Part shown: positions 1-7,855 of the stretch, piece by piece
How positions within the stretch are numbered: the stretch's first letter is position 1
Layout: the number at the start of each line of letters is the position of its first letter
Assembly: GCA_902805625.1 (NCBI GenBank)
Contig: CADCTL010000283.1
Coordinates: forward strand, 1 to 32,532
Source: an uncultured Acetobacteraceae bacterium
GTDB lineage: Bacteria > Pseudomonadota > Alphaproteobacteria > Acetobacterales > Acetobacteraceae
Direction of reading: 5' to 3'
DNA length: 32,532 nt
Made by a program: the position numbers and the translations under genes
The notes under the pieces: model-generated
Seen by the model: only the letters and a program-made list of their open reading frames with translations
Databases searched by the model: none
What the model was told of the DNA's origin: nothing

Positions 1-1
1 G

Positions 2-334
2 GCGACGCAGGTGGTGGAGGACGAGGAAGGGCTGCGCCTGCCGCGCGGCGGCGGCAACTACCACCGGCTCAACGCGGTGCTGAAACGGGTGCTGGGCAAG
101 GGCCGCGGCGAAATGGGCGCGGCGGAACTGGACGCGGCGGTGGCTTGGCTGGAGCGCAACCGGCTGGCCGACCATCTGCACACACTGGACGGCGACGGGC
201 GCTACGCCTTCGAGGCCCGGCGACGGGCGGGCCAGTGGCGGCCACCGCAGGGTCGGGCGAACAGTTTCGATCGGGCGGCGGAGAGCGGGCGCCGGGGCGG
301 CGGACGACCGTTGCCGCGCGGCGGTAAGGGGTGA
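2..334 (+). CDS. 3' end of an unrecognised protein (partial at left edge)
   Basis: The reading frame is open to the left edge and ends at TGA 332-334, so this is most likely the C-terminal end of a longer protein. A GTG at 11 could also be a start. The visible part is hydrophilic and arginine-rich. It has a helical-looking middle, where the segment AELDAAVAWLERNRLADHL resembles a small winged-helix or helical module, and a low-complexity Arg/Gly tail. I do not recognise the family. The stop codon lies inside the start of the dispersed repeat that follows, so the last codons may have been reshaped by that repeat. No downstream partner is visible on this strand within 400 nt. Confidence 0.5.
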   Translation, partial: ATQVVEDEEGLRLPRGGGNYHRLNAVLKRVLGKGRGEMGAAELDAAVAWLERNRLADHLHTLDGDGRYAFEARRRAGQWRPPQGRANSFDRAAESGRRGGGRPLPRGGKG

Positions 335-402
335 AGGCGCCTCCGGTGTCGGCGTCCTCCTTACCTCCTTACCTCCTTACCTCCTTACGGCCTTACTCGC
401 CG
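329..402. repeat. Dispersed repeat copy A with 8-bp tandem units
   Basis: The block starts GGGTGAAGGCGC (329-340), then has a GC-rich stretch ending GGCGTC, then three exact tandem copies of TTACCTCC (361-384), then TTACGG and CTTACTCG. On the minus strand the units read TAAGGAGG, the textbook Shine-Dalgarno sequence, iterated. A diverged copy with the same order of parts is at 2613-2675. It begins over the stop codon of the first gene. Confidence 0.7.
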
Positions 403-781
403 GGCATCGTGCACCACGCGCCACAGAATGCGCGGATTGCTTGTTGCTGCCCCCGCGCCTGCTTTTGGTCCAGCGGGAAGGGTTGAGTTTGATAGGGGCA
501 CGTGAAGCTGCCAGCCGCAACGAGAACCGCCAGGACCGGGTGCAGGACCAGTCGGGCAAGCGCATGTGTGTGTCGCGGCGGTGCGGCGACGCGACGGTCC
601 GATCCTGCCGGCGGCCTTCGCGTCGGAGCGGCGCTGTCCTTCATCGAAGCCCACGTCGTAACGGAAACCGAAATCCACAGCGCGCCTCGCGGCTCTGACG
701 GAGTCGGTCGATTGCAGTGGCGTCCGATCCGCCGTTGTTGCATCCTGCCTCCGGGACCTTCCTGATCTGGGGAGCAAGTCC
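335..781. other. Gene-poor gap
   Basis: Apart from the repeat at 329-402 I see no convincing gene in this stretch. Open frames on both strands are arginine- and proline-rich, have no ribosome binding site and match nothing I know. The last part holds the ribosome binding site GGGGAG (769-774) of the small membrane protein that starts at 782. It may be decayed coding sequence. Confidence 0.4.
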
Positions 782-1033
782 ATGCGCGCACGTGCAGCGG
801 CGCACCTCAAAGGCAACATCTGGCTCTGGATCGGCGGCCTCGCCCTGGCTGGTGCGGCCACCGCGGCGTTGGGCTGGGCCACACCCGCGGCCTTCCTCTT
901 CATGGCCGCCGGCCTCTTCATCATCATGGCCGACAGCCATGTGGACCCCGTGGCCCTCCTCACGGAGGACGCTCTCGACCCGGACGCCCCCGAGGTCGCT
1001 GGCCCTCGTGGAGACGGCGCTACGATGGCTTGA
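782..1033 (+). CDS. Small hydrophobic membrane protein (83 aa)
   Basis: The protein has a short basic N-terminus (MRARAAAHLKGN), then a hydrophobic stretch at residues 12-47 that can form two membrane helices separated by a Gly-Trp-Ala-Thr-Pro turn. A short acidic tail follows (DPDAPE). ATG 782 has GGGGAG seven bases upstream, a good ribosome binding site in a region with few others. The family is not recognised, and the gene stands alone. The combination of a good start signal, a strongly hydrophobic core and positive-inside charge makes a real gene more likely than a chance frame, but small GC-rich frames are prone to false calls. Confidence 0.5.
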   Translation: MRARAAAHLKGNIWLWIGGLALAGAATAALGWATPAAFLFMAAGLFIIMADSHVDPVALLTEDALDPDAPEVAGPRGDGATMA

Positions 1034-1403
1034 GTGACGCGCGGGCCTCCGGGGCCGCGCATTTGGAAGGGTCGTTGGTGGCGGGCCGCTCGGGCCTAGG
1101 CCGCGCCGCGCCCCAGCGGCGGCGGGCGGCTTCGCGGGGAACGCCGTCACCGTCTCGATCCAGGCGGGACAGGCCGCGTCGCGGCATGTGGAACCGCGCT
1201 CCGGCGCAGGCGACAAAGGCTTGCCACGCGCGATAACCCCCGCCGGCACGGAGGGGTGCGCTGCGTTTCAGGCAGCGCCCAAACGCCGCCTCGCGCCGGC
1301 CTGTGGCAGCCGCCTCAAGGGCGGCTGGTTCGACGACCAGCAAGTCCGTTGATGGCTGCCTGTCCAGCGCACACCCGCTCGCCGGCGGTGCGCTTCCGCG
1401 CTC
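1034..1403. other. Gap with possible Excalibur-domain remnant (minus strand)
   Basis: No intact gene is visible. On the minus strand, within about 1130-1225, one frame reads ...ACAGARF.MPRRG..RLDRDGDGVPRE. This resembles the end of the calcium-binding Excalibur domain (Cys-Ala-x-Ala-Arg ... Arg-Gly ... LDxDxDGxxCE), but the final Cys-Glu is Pro-Arg-Glu. The frame around it is arginine-rich and has no start signal. It may be a decayed small gene; this reading is tentative. Confidence 0.3.
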
Positions 1404-2438
1404 TCACGCGCCTTCGGGCATGCGCCCCGCCACCGACCGGGCAGCGGCGGGGGCTCCGTCCGTCGAAGCCGCCTCGGACCTTTTGGCGACCTCCTCGATG
1501 GCCTCCACGACCTGCTCCGTCGCGACGTGGTGGACCATGTGGCCGGCGCCTTCGACGATCCGCAGCGTGCCGTCCGGGACCGCGCCCCGCAGCCGCTCGG
1601 CGTGTTCGGGCCCGACGACCTTGTCGCCGTCCCCCGCCACGATGGCCACCGGCATCGAGAGGTCGCCGTAGCGGGGGCTCAGCCCCGCCGCGTCCGACAT
1701 CATGAGGGCGCCGTCGGAGGCGGTCGCGCGCAATTGGGACGGCCGCAGGGCCAAGGCGGTGGAGTATTCGCGCTTGAACCGCTCCGTCAGCGGCGCGGGC
1801 GCGAACATGGCACGCTTCATGAGCGGCATGGTGAGCCAGCCGAACACCGGCGAGATCGTGTAACGCAGCAGGTCGCCCAGCACGGGAACGGCCGCGGGCG
1901 CGACCATGAGCGAGTCCAGGCGCGGCACGGGGAAGTAGTAGCCGGCCAGCAGCACGAGGCCGGACGCGCTCCCCGGGTGCCGCTCGGCGAGCGCCAGAGC
2001 GACGAGCGTTCCCCAGGAGTGGCCGACCACCACCGCCGGCCCCACGTCCAGCCGCGCGAGGGCCGCTTGGATCAGGTCGGCCTGCTCGGCCGCCGTCCAG
2101 AGGTGCCCGCGCGGGCGGTCGCTGTGGCCGAAGCCGGGCCGGTCGAAGATGACGACCCGATAGGTTCCGACCAGCCGCTCGGCGACCCCGCTCGTGTTGT
2201 AGTCGTCCCCGGTGACGGCGTTGCCGTGCAGCAGGACGACGGGGCGCCCGGTGCCGCGGTCGCTGTAGTGGAGCCGCGCGCCGTTCACTTCGAGGAAGGC
2301 GCCCGTCGGCGCGTGCCGGCGCTCCGCCAGCTTGGCCACGGCGTAATTGACGACCGCAAGCACGACCAGGATCGCCGCGATCACCAGCAGGACGACCAGC
2401 CAGGACGGCAGGCCTTGGGCGCTGTCGAGGGAATTCAT
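1404..2438 (-). CDS. Membrane-anchored alpha/beta hydrolase
   Basis: This is a 344-aa alpha/beta-fold hydrolase. Residues 11-33 form one N-terminal membrane helix; the catalytic domain follows from about residue 47. The oxyanion-side HGN motif is at 71-73, the nucleophile elbow GHSWG carries Ser141, the acid is probably Asp272 in GDGDKV, and the base is His300 in GAGH. The full triad is present, so the enzyme should be active, but the substrate cannot be read from sequence. Relatives include epoxide-hydrolase-like, haloperoxidase-like and esterase proteins. ATG 2438 is chosen because GGAG lies seven bases upstream and it places the membrane helix at the N-terminus; the frame extends 39 codons further with non-hydrophobic sequence. 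The Ala-rich tail after residue 320 looks disordered. The M14 peptidase lies upstream on the same strand with repeat B between them. Confidence 0.85.
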   Translation of the reverse strand: MNSLDSAQGLPSWLVVLLVIAAILVVLAVVNYAVAKLAERRHAPTGAFLEVNGARLHYSDRGTGRPVVLLHGNAVTGDDYNTSGVAERLVGTYRVVIFDRPGFGHSDRPRGHLWTAAEQADLIQAALARLDVGPAVVVGHSWGTLVALALAERHPGSASGLVLLAGYYFPVPRLDSLMVAPAAVPVLGDLLRYTISPVFGWLTMPLMKRAMFAPAPLTERFKREYSTALALRPSQLRATASDGALMMSDAAGLSPRYGDLSMPVAIVAGDGDKVVGPEHAERLRGAVPDGTLRIVEGAGHMVHHVATEQVVEAIEEVAKRSEAASTDGAPAAARSVAGRMPEGA

Positions 2439-2612
2439 TCCGATCTCCGCCGTGGTGCGGCCCCGGCCGGCCGAGGGATGCGCGAGCGTGGCCTGCGGGG
2501 TTCGTGATGCTGCAACGCAGCATGCGGGCCGCGATGGCACCGAGAACCGGGGCAATCACATCACGTTCGTGTTGCCCGGCCGCGGCGGAGGGCCGCCTTC
2601 GCGTGATCAGGA

Positions 2613-2675
2613 GGGTGAAGGCGCGCCCGGCGGCGGCGTCGCCTTACCTCCTTACTCCCTTACCATCTTACTCGT
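2613..2675. repeat. Dispersed repeat copy B
   Basis: It has the same order of parts as the copy at 329-402: GGGTGAAGGCGC, a GC-rich linker ending GGCGTC, then CCTTACCTCCTTAC, two degenerate units, and CTTACTCG. The tandem units are more diverged here (CCTTAC, CCTTAC, CCATCTTAC). It lies just beyond the stop codon of the M14 peptidase and upstream of the hydrolase, in non-coding sequence. Confidence 0.7.
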
Positions 2676-2697
2676 CCGCCCCCACTGGAGGGACGGG

Positions 2698-4110
2698 CTA
2701 GGCGATGAGAAGTTCTTCGGCGCCGTAGCTGTCGTCGCTGTAGAGGTCGGCGTACCGGACGCTGGGTGAACGCTCCGGTATCTGCTCGGCGAGCGCCGGG
2801 TCGAGGGTTTCGATGCTGCCGTCGGCCGCGGCCTCCACCAGGCCCTGCATCGTGATGAAGCCTTCCAGGGCCAGGGCGCTGATGAGCGCGCTGTAATCGA
2901 CGTCCAGGCCGCGGGCGAGTTCGGTCATCTCCTGCCCGAACCGCTGCTCGACCAGCACCCCCGGCGTGCCGGCGAGCGAGAAGCCGTTGCGCGCGATGCT
3001 GGCGGTCTCGGCGCCGGGGTAGAGGGTGAGCTGGTCGTAGTCGTAGTCCTCCAGCGACGCCGCGATCGCGGCCACCGCGCGCTTGGACGCGTCCACGATG
3101 GCCGGGTCCACGCCGGTGTTCGTCGGCCACAGGACCGACATGGTGTCGAGCTCGCCCTCCGCGTCGCGGTAGTTGCCCTGCCCGTGGTAGTCGAAGACGA
3201 AATCCGGATCGAGCCTGGCGAGGAGTTCGCGGACCGCGACCGACTCCGGCGCCACGTCGGCGGTGAACGGCGCGGCCGGGTCGTAGGTCCGGTTGAGGTC
3301 TATCTCGTTGTTGTTCAGGCGCGGATCGACGAGGCCGCGCTCCCCGCCGACCTCCCGCTCCCACCGCGCGAACCCGTCGGGGTTGACCCGCGGCACCACC
3401 GTCACCGTGACCTCGTCCCGGAGGGATCGGGCGAGTTCGGAGTCCCCTGCCAGGAAGTCGAGGAAGTACATCGCCGCTTCGGTGCCGATCGGCTCGTCGC
3501 CGTGCTGCTGGGTGATGAACAGCAAGCTGGCTTCCCCGGTGCCGACCGTCGCGGCGTAAAGCGGACGGGCGTCGAGGGACGCGCCGACGACTTCGAGCGA
3601 GAGCGTGTCGTACTCGGCGTCGAGCCTGTTCAGGTCCGCGTAGAGCTCATCGTTGCTGCGGAGGGCGGGAAAGGTCAGCGCGTCGGGCAGGTAGCCGCCG
3701 CGCTCGGTCTGATCCGTGACGTAGTCGGCGATGAAGAGCTTCGCCTCGTAGGCTTCCAGGTCGGATTCCCTGGCGGCTTCCAGGACCGCCGCGGGCAGAT
3801 CGGCCCGGTCCAGGCCCTGGGCGTCGAGCCTGTCCGTCCAGGCCTCCACCTCGTCGGTGCCGGCGTTACGGTCGAAAAGGTTGAAGTACACCGAGCGCAC
3901 GAAGTTTTCCGAGGAGCCGGCCGCGAACGAGTTCTGGAACTCGCTCGAGGCGATGAAGATGTCGCCCAACGCGGCGACCGCGGCCGGATCTTCGAAATTC
4001 ACGAGTTGCGTCAGGAAATCCAGGCCCGCCGGATCGGCCGCCCGGCCGAGGAGCGAGAGGTAGAGCGTTTGAACGACATCGTCCGGATCGGCGGTTTCCG
4101 CGATGGTCAT
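2698..4110 (-). CDS. DUF4214 - M14 zinc carboxypeptidase
   Basis: The 470-aa protein has two parts. Residues 12-135 match the DUF4214 repeat module, with LYLSLLGRAADPAGLDF and VYFNLFDRNAGTDEVEAW as its two hallmark segments. Residues 150-430 are an M14 (carboxypeptidase A) domain: zinc ligands His203 and Glu206 in QQHGDEP, substrate segment VNPDG, the DLNRTYDP motif, third zinc ligand His309 in DYHG, and likely catalytic Glu388 in LVEQRF. All key residues are present. There is no N-terminal signal peptide. DUF4214 proteins are often exported by type I secretion, and the tail ends with acidic residues followed by ELLIA, reminiscent of C-terminal type I signals; that export route is inference. 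ATG 4110 has AGGAG eight bases upstream. No ABC exporter gene is nearby. Confidence 0.85.
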   Translation of the reverse strand: MTIAETADPDDVVQTLYLSLLGRAADPAGLDFLTQLVNFEDPAAVAALGDIFIASSEFQNSFAAGSSENFVRSVYFNLFDRNAGTDEVEAWTDRLDAQGLDRADLPAAVLEAARESDLEAYEAKLFIADYVTDQTERGGYLPDALTFPALRSNDELYADLNRLDAEYDTLSLEVVGASLDARPLYAATVGTGEASLLFITQQHGDEPIGTEAAMYFLDFLAGDSELARSLRDEVTVTVVPRVNPDGFARWEREVGGERGLVDPRLNNNEIDLNRTYDPAAPFTADVAPESVAVRELLARLDPDFVFDYHGQGNYRDAEGELDTMSVLWPTNTGVDPAIVDASKRAVAAIAASLEDYDYDQLTLYPGAETASIARNGFSLAGTPGVLVEQRFGQEMTELARGLDVDYSALISALALEGFITMQGLVEAAADGSIETLDPALAEQIPERSPSVRYADLYSDDSYGAEELLIA

Positions 4111-4430
4111 CTCTTCGTCTCCTGACGGGCGTTAAATGGATTTCGTTCAGGTGGGCGACTTCATCCGCGGCGCTGCCCGGTGGTCCGCGGCCGACGGCGG
4201 CGAGAGCGGCGTCGGAACATTCGCCGGGCGTGCGACGGGCCGGCATCTCGTCGCCCTCGCCGCCTTTTCCGTGCCGGCGGACGCGGGCATGCCGGGCCGC
4301 CCGGTCAGTAGAGTCGCCGCCGCGCGTCGCCGTCAAGGCGCCGGCACGGGCGGAGGTGTGGAGCGGCCCGCCGGCGCGTTGACCCGCGCCGCTTGCGGCC
4401 TCACCTCTGCCCCGCCTTTCGGAGATCGAC
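4111..4430. other. Divergent intergenic region between M14 peptidase and tup operon
   Basis: This 320-nt spacer separates two divergent transcription units and must hold both promoters. I find no clear -35/-10 pair. Its right third contains a strong hairpin (see 4338-4377). No credible gene is seen; a long plus-strand frame crossing it is a shadow of the tup genes. Confidence 0.5.
4338..4377 (+). promoter_or_regulatory. GC-rich hairpin in the tup leader
   Basis: An 8-bp stem (4338-4345 with 4370-4377, GCGCCGGC/GCCGGCGC) is followed after a two-base bulge by a 4-bp stem (GGGC 4348-4351 with GCCC 4366-4369). It closes a 14-nt purine-rich loop that contains GGAGG. The hairpin ends 53 nt before the tupB start and should lie in the leader transcript. 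Mo/W transport genes in other bacteria can be preceded by a Moco-type riboswitch, but I cannot match that consensus here. Confidence 0.35.
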
Positions 4431-5138
4431 GTGGACGACCTCGGCGCCGCCTTCTCGACCGCGCTCGGCTTGGTCGCGGCCGGAGATCCGGCGCTGGCGG
4501 CCATCGTGGGGCTGTCCTTGCGGGTCAGCGTCACGGCCGTGGCGCTGGCCGCCTTCGTCGGCTTGCCGCTCGGGGCGTTGCTGGCGGTGGCGAGGTTTCC
4601 GGGGCGGCGCGGGGTGGTGGTGGCGTTGAACGCGTTGATGGGTTTGCCGCCGGTGGTGGCGGGGCTGCTGATCTATCTGCTGCTGTCCCGTTCCGGGCCG
4701 CTCGGCCGATTCGGCCTGCTGTTCACGCCATCCGCCATGGTGGTCGCGCAGGCGGTGCTGATCGCGCCGATCCTCGCCGCCTTGTCGCGGCAGGTGCTGG
4801 AGGAGATGTGGGAGGAGTACGCGGAGCAGCTCCGCTCCCTCGGCGCCGGGCCCCGCCGGGCGGTGCCGACGCTGCTCTGGGACGGGCGCTTCGCCCTGCT
4901 CACCGTGCTGCTGGCGGGCTTCGGCCGGGCGAGCGCGGAGGTGGGCGCGGTCATGGTGGTGGGCGGCAACATCGAGGGCTTCACCCGCGTCATGACCACG
5001 GCCATCGCGTTGGAAACCAGCAAGGGCGACCTGCCGCTGGCGCTGGCGCTCGGCGTGGTGCTGATGGCGATCGTGCTCACCGTGAACGCCCTGGCGCAGG
5101 CGGCGCGGGACACCGCCGCGCGGTGGGCCGGCGGCTGA
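4431..5138 (+). CDS. tupB: Tungstate/molybdate ABC transporter permease
   Basis: This 235-aa inner-membrane permease of the binding-protein-dependent transport family is strongly hydrophobic, with about five or six membrane helices. The cytoplasmic EAA-type loop around EQLRSLGAGPRRAVPTLLW contacts the ATPase. It should form the channel for oxyanion uptake with TupC (next gene) and TupA. The start is GTG 4431 with GGAG six bases upstream (4421-4424); no ATG is close by. Assignment to the Tup rather than the Mod or Wtp type rests mainly on the adjacent TupA-like binding protein and the B-C-A gene order. The next gene starts six bases after the stop, so the three are co-transcribed. Confidence 0.85.
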   Translation: MDDLGAAFSTALGLVAAGDPALAAIVGLSLRVSVTAVALAAFVGLPLGALLAVARFPGRRGVVVALNALMGLPPVVAGLLIYLLLSRSGPLGRFGLLFTPSAMVVAQAVLIAPILAALSRQVLEEMWEEYAEQLRSLGAGPRRAVPTLLWDGRFALLTVLLAGFGRASAEVGAVMVVGGNIEGFTRVMTTAIALETSKGDLPLALALGVVLMAIVLTVNALAQAARDTAARWAGG

Positions 5139-5144
5139 CGGGGC

Positions 5145-5873
5145 GTGCGCGCTCCCGACACTTGCCTGCCGCTCCGCGCGGAGGGCCTCGGCTACGCGGC
5201 GAACGGGGTGGCCGTCCTGCGGGACGTCTCCTTCGCGCTGGAGTCCGGGCCGCCGGCGCTCATCATCGGCCCGAACGGCGCGGGCAAGAGCGTGCTGCTC
5301 CGGCTCTTGCACGGGCTGCTCCCCCCGACCGCGGGCGCGGTGCGGTGGGCGGGGGAGAACCGGGGCGGCGGGCGGATGCCGCGCGACGCCATGGTGTTCC
5401 AGCGGCCGGTGATGCTGCGCCGCTCCGTGCTGGCGAACGCCGCTTATCCGCTCAAGCTCGCCGGGCTGCCGCGGGCGGAGCGGCTCCGGCGGGCGCGGGC
5501 GGCGTTGGGGCGCGTGGGCCTGGACGGCTTGGCGGACCGGCCGGCGCGGCGCCTCTCAGGCGGGGAGCAGCAGCGGCTCGCCCTGGCCCGCGCTTCGGCG
5601 TTGGACCCGGAGGTGCTGTTCCTCGACGAGCCCTGCGCCAGCCTCGATCCCGCCGCGGCCCGCGCGGTCGAGGCGATCGTCGCGGACATCGCGGCGCGCG
5701 GCGCCAAGGTGGTGATGACGACGCAGGACCTCGGGCAGGCGCGGCGTTTGGCGGGCGAGGTCCTGTTCCTGCACCGCGGCCGGTTGCTGGAGCACGCGCC
5801 CGCCGCGGCGTTCTTCGCCGATCCGAAAGCTCCGGAAGCGGCTGCCTTCCTGCGCGGCGAGCTGGTTTGGTGA
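5145..5873 (+). CDS. tupC: Tungstate/molybdate ABC transporter ATPase
   Basis: This 242-aa ABC ATPase energises import through TupB. Visible motifs are Walker A GPNGAGKS (residues 42-49), the Q-loop in VFQRPVML, the signature LSGGEQQRLALARA, Walker B VLFLDEP followed by the D-loop CASLDP, and a TQD switch region in place of the usual TH(D/E): the H-loop histidine is replaced by Gln in MTTQDLGQA. That substitution also occurs in related TupC-type ATPases, as far as I recall. The start is GTG 5145, six bases after tupB, with only a weak ribosome binding site, suggesting translational coupling. There is no C-terminal regulatory (TOBE/MOP) domain, unlike ModC. Confidence 0.87.
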   Translation: MRAPDTCLPLRAEGLGYAANGVAVLRDVSFALESGPPALIIGPNGAGKSVLLRLLHGLLPPTAGAVRWAGENRGGGRMPRDAMVFQRPVMLRRSVLANAAYPLKLAGLPRAERLRRARAALGRVGLDGLADRPARRLSGGEQQRLALARASALDPEVLFLDEPCASLDPAAARAVEAIVADIAARGAKVVMTTQDLGQARRLAGEVLFLHRGRLLEHAPAAAFFADPKAPEAAAFLRGELVW

Positions 5874-5889
5874 CGAGAGGACAACGACG

Positions 5890-6723
5890 ATGATCTCGTG
5901 GATTTTGCGCCGGGGCCTCCTCGCGGCCGTCGTGCTGTCCTTCGCGGCGAACGCGCAGGAGCGGTCCATCACCGTCGCCTCCACCACGTCCACCGAGCAG
6001 TCGGGCCTGTTCGGCCACATCCTGCCCCTCTTCACGCGGGAGGCGGGAATCGCGGTGCGGGTGGTGGCCGTCGGCACCGGCCAAGCGCTCGACATCGGCC
6101 GGCGCGGCGACGCGGACGTGGTCTTCGTCCACGACCGCGCGGCCGAGGAGCGCTTCGTGGCCGAGGGCTCCGGCGGGCCGCGCCGGCACGTGATGTACAA
6201 CGACTTCGTCGTCGTGGGCCCCGCCGCCGACCCCGCGCGCGTCAACGGGCTGCGCGACACGGCGGAGGCGCTGCGCCGCATCGCCGCCGCCCGCGCGCCG
6301 TTCGTCAGCCGGGGCGACCGCAGCGGCACGCACGCGGCCGAACTCCGGTTGTGGCGGCAGGCGGAGGTGGACCCGGCCGGAGGCCGCGGCGCTTGGTACC
6401 GCGAAATCGGCCAGGGCATGGGGCCGGTGCTGAACACGGCGGCGGCCCAGAACGCCTACGCGCTGACCGACCGCGGCACTTGGCTCGCCTTCCGCAACCG
6501 CCAGGAGCTGCGGATCGCCGTCGAGGGCGACGCGCGGCTGTTCAACCAGTACGGCGTCATGCCCGTGAACCCGCGGCGCCACCCGCACGTGAAGGCGGCG
6601 GACGGGCAGCGCTTCATAGACTGGCTCGTGTCGGCGGCCGGCCAAGCCGCGATCGCGGGCCACAAGATCGAGGGCGAGCAGCTCTTCTTCCCCAACGCCG
6701 CGCGGCCTGAACCGACGTCGTGA
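5890..6723 (+). CDS. tupA: TupA-like tungstate-binding periplasmic protein
   Basis: This 277-aa periplasmic binding protein captures the oxyanion for TupBC. A signal peptide covers residues 1-22 (MISWILRRG..., cleavage near ANA-QE). Family hallmarks are clear: the anion-binding segment ASTTSTEQSGLF at residues 30-41, VAVGTGQALDIGRRGDADVVFVH, and SRGDRSGTH. The TTS segment and the Arg/Ser of the RGDxSGT motif line the anion pocket in characterised tungstate-binding relatives. Known TupA proteins strongly prefer tungstate; whether this one does cannot be told by eye. It lies 16 nt after tupC and closes the operon. The rpfF gene converges on it from the right with 75 nt between the stops. Confidence 0.9.
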   Translation: MISWILRRGLLAAVVLSFAANAQERSITVASTTSTEQSGLFGHILPLFTREAGIAVRVVAVGTGQALDIGRRGDADVVFVHDRAAEERFVAEGSGGPRRHVMYNDFVVVGPAADPARVNGLRDTAEALRRIAAARAPFVSRGDRSGTHAAELRLWRQAEVDPAGGRGAWYREIGQGMGPVLNTAAAQNAYALTDRGTWLAFRNRQELRIAVEGDARLFNQYGVMPVNPRRHPHVKAADGQRFIDWLVSAAGQAAIAGHKIEGEQLFFPNAARPEPTS

Positions 6724-6798
6724 GGACGCTGGCCTTCGCCGCCGCGCCCGGCGGGCCCGGGTTGAACCGCGCCTGACCTTCGGATCGCTCTTGGCGGG

Positions 6799-7755
6799 TC
6801 AGCCCGCCGCGGCGACGGCCGCCGCCTTGGGCGCCGGCGCGATCCGGCGGTCCTGCGCGCCGGCGAGGCGGGACATGCGGCGCAGGTCCATCTCGGACAA
6901 ATTCAGCGCCGCTTCGGCCCAGCCGTCCACCACGTCGCGCAGCTCGTCGAGCGTCACCGGGTCCACGCGGCGGCCGGCCTTGAAGGTGGCTTGGTGGGCG
7001 TTGTGCCAGCGGCCGTTCGCGTCCACGTAGTCGTTCACCGCCTGTTGGCCCTCGCCGTCCGGGACGACCGTGTGGACGAGGCCCGTCTCGTGCAGCTCGT
7101 CGGCGGTGTAGATGCGGCCGCTGAGGATCATCTTCTCGGCGGCGGCGCGGCCGAGGCGGCGCGACAGGAAGCTGTAGGCGCCCATGCCGGGGAACAGGTT
7201 GAACAGCACCTCCGGCAGGCCGAACTTGGCGCTCCGCTCGGCGATGATGACGTCGTGGGCCAGGGCGCATTCGAAGCCGCCGCCCAGCGCGTCGCCCTGC
7301 ACCAGGGCGATCGTGACCATCGGCAGGTTCAGGGCGGTGTGGTTGCGGTGGATGGCCTCCACCGCGGCGTGGCCGTAGCGGCGGAGCCCTTCGCCGTCGC
7401 CGGCGCCGATCAGGGTGCGGAACAGGCCGAGGTCGCCGCCGAGGTTGAAGATGCCGGGAATGGCGGAGGCGCACACGAAGTAGCGGAAGGGCGGGTCGCG
7501 GCGGTCGGCGCCGCGGAACCGCGCCTCGATGGAGCTGTGCATCGCCGCCACGTCGCGGAGCAGTTGCGGGCTGAAGCAAGGCCGGCCCTGGGGGTTGAGC
7601 CGGCACCAGAACACGCGGCGGGCCGCGTCCACCTCGGTGTTGACGGTCTCGTAGGAGAGGGGCGCGGCGTCGAGGGAGAACTCGCTGGAGGGGTCGGCGA
7701 AGCTGGCCGTCGTGGTGGAAGCGCCGGCAATGGGCAGCTTTCGGACGAAGGTCAT
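6799..7755 (-). CDS. rpfF: DSF synthase RpfF (crotonase fold)
   Basis: This 318-aa crotonase-superfamily protein resembles RpfF, which makes the cis-2-unsaturated fatty acid signal DSF from acyl-ACP by dehydratase and thioesterase steps. Diagnostic segments are PGIFNLGGDLGLF, IALVQGDALGGGFECALAH and GLPEVLFNLFPGMGAYSFLSRR. The two catalytic glutamates are present, Glu162 (GGGFE) and Glu182 (GLPE), 20 residues apart as in Xanthomonas RpfF (Glu141/Glu161). An ordinary enoyl-CoA hydratase would not keep the FNLGGDL and LFPGMGAYSF segments. The frame extends upstream to 7851, but that start would sit on the predicted transcription start; ATG 7755 has AGGAGG 11 bases upstream and gives a normal N-terminus. 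The gene follows rpfC on the same strand after a 277-nt AT-rich regulatory gap, so it probably also has its own promoter. The Ala/Pro-rich tail is not part of the fold. Confidence 0.9.
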   Translation of the reverse strand: MTFVRKLPIAGASTTTASFADPSSEFSLDAAPLSYETVNTEVDAARRVFWCRLNPQGRPCFSPQLLRDVAAMHSSIEARFRGADRRDPPFRYFVCASAIPGIFNLGGDLGLFRTLIGAGDGEGLRRYGHAAVEAIHRNHTALNLPMVTIALVQGDALGGGFECALAHDVIIAERSAKFGLPEVLFNLFPGMGAYSFLSRRLGRAAAEKMILSGRIYTADELHETGLVHTVVPDGEGQQAVNDYVDANGRWHNAHQATFKAGRRVDPVTLDELRDVVDGWAEAALNLSEMDLRRMSRLAGAQDRRIAPAPKAAAVAAAG

Positions 7756-7855
7756 GTTCTTTAGTGCCTCCTGCGAGCCCTTCGGGGTTAGGGCATTTTC
7801 GCCGGCCCAGGCTGGACCGACGCCGCTAACTGCATACATAATACCAATCACGGGA

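Noticed and set aside
1315-2559. A 414-aa minus-strand frame overlapping the alpha/beta hydrolase
   Set aside because: It is a frame-shifted shadow of the hydrolase: Arg/Gly/Pro-rich with no motifs, whereas the other frame has a complete catalytic triad.
4338-4377. Moco riboswitch call
   Set aside because: A hairpin is clear, but I could not align the known consensus, so it is listed only as a structured leader.
6799-7755. Ordinary enoyl-CoA hydratase of fatty acid breakdown
   Set aside because: The RpfF-specific segments, glutamate spacing and adjacent RpfC-type kinase favour a DSF synthase; no beta-oxidation genes are near.
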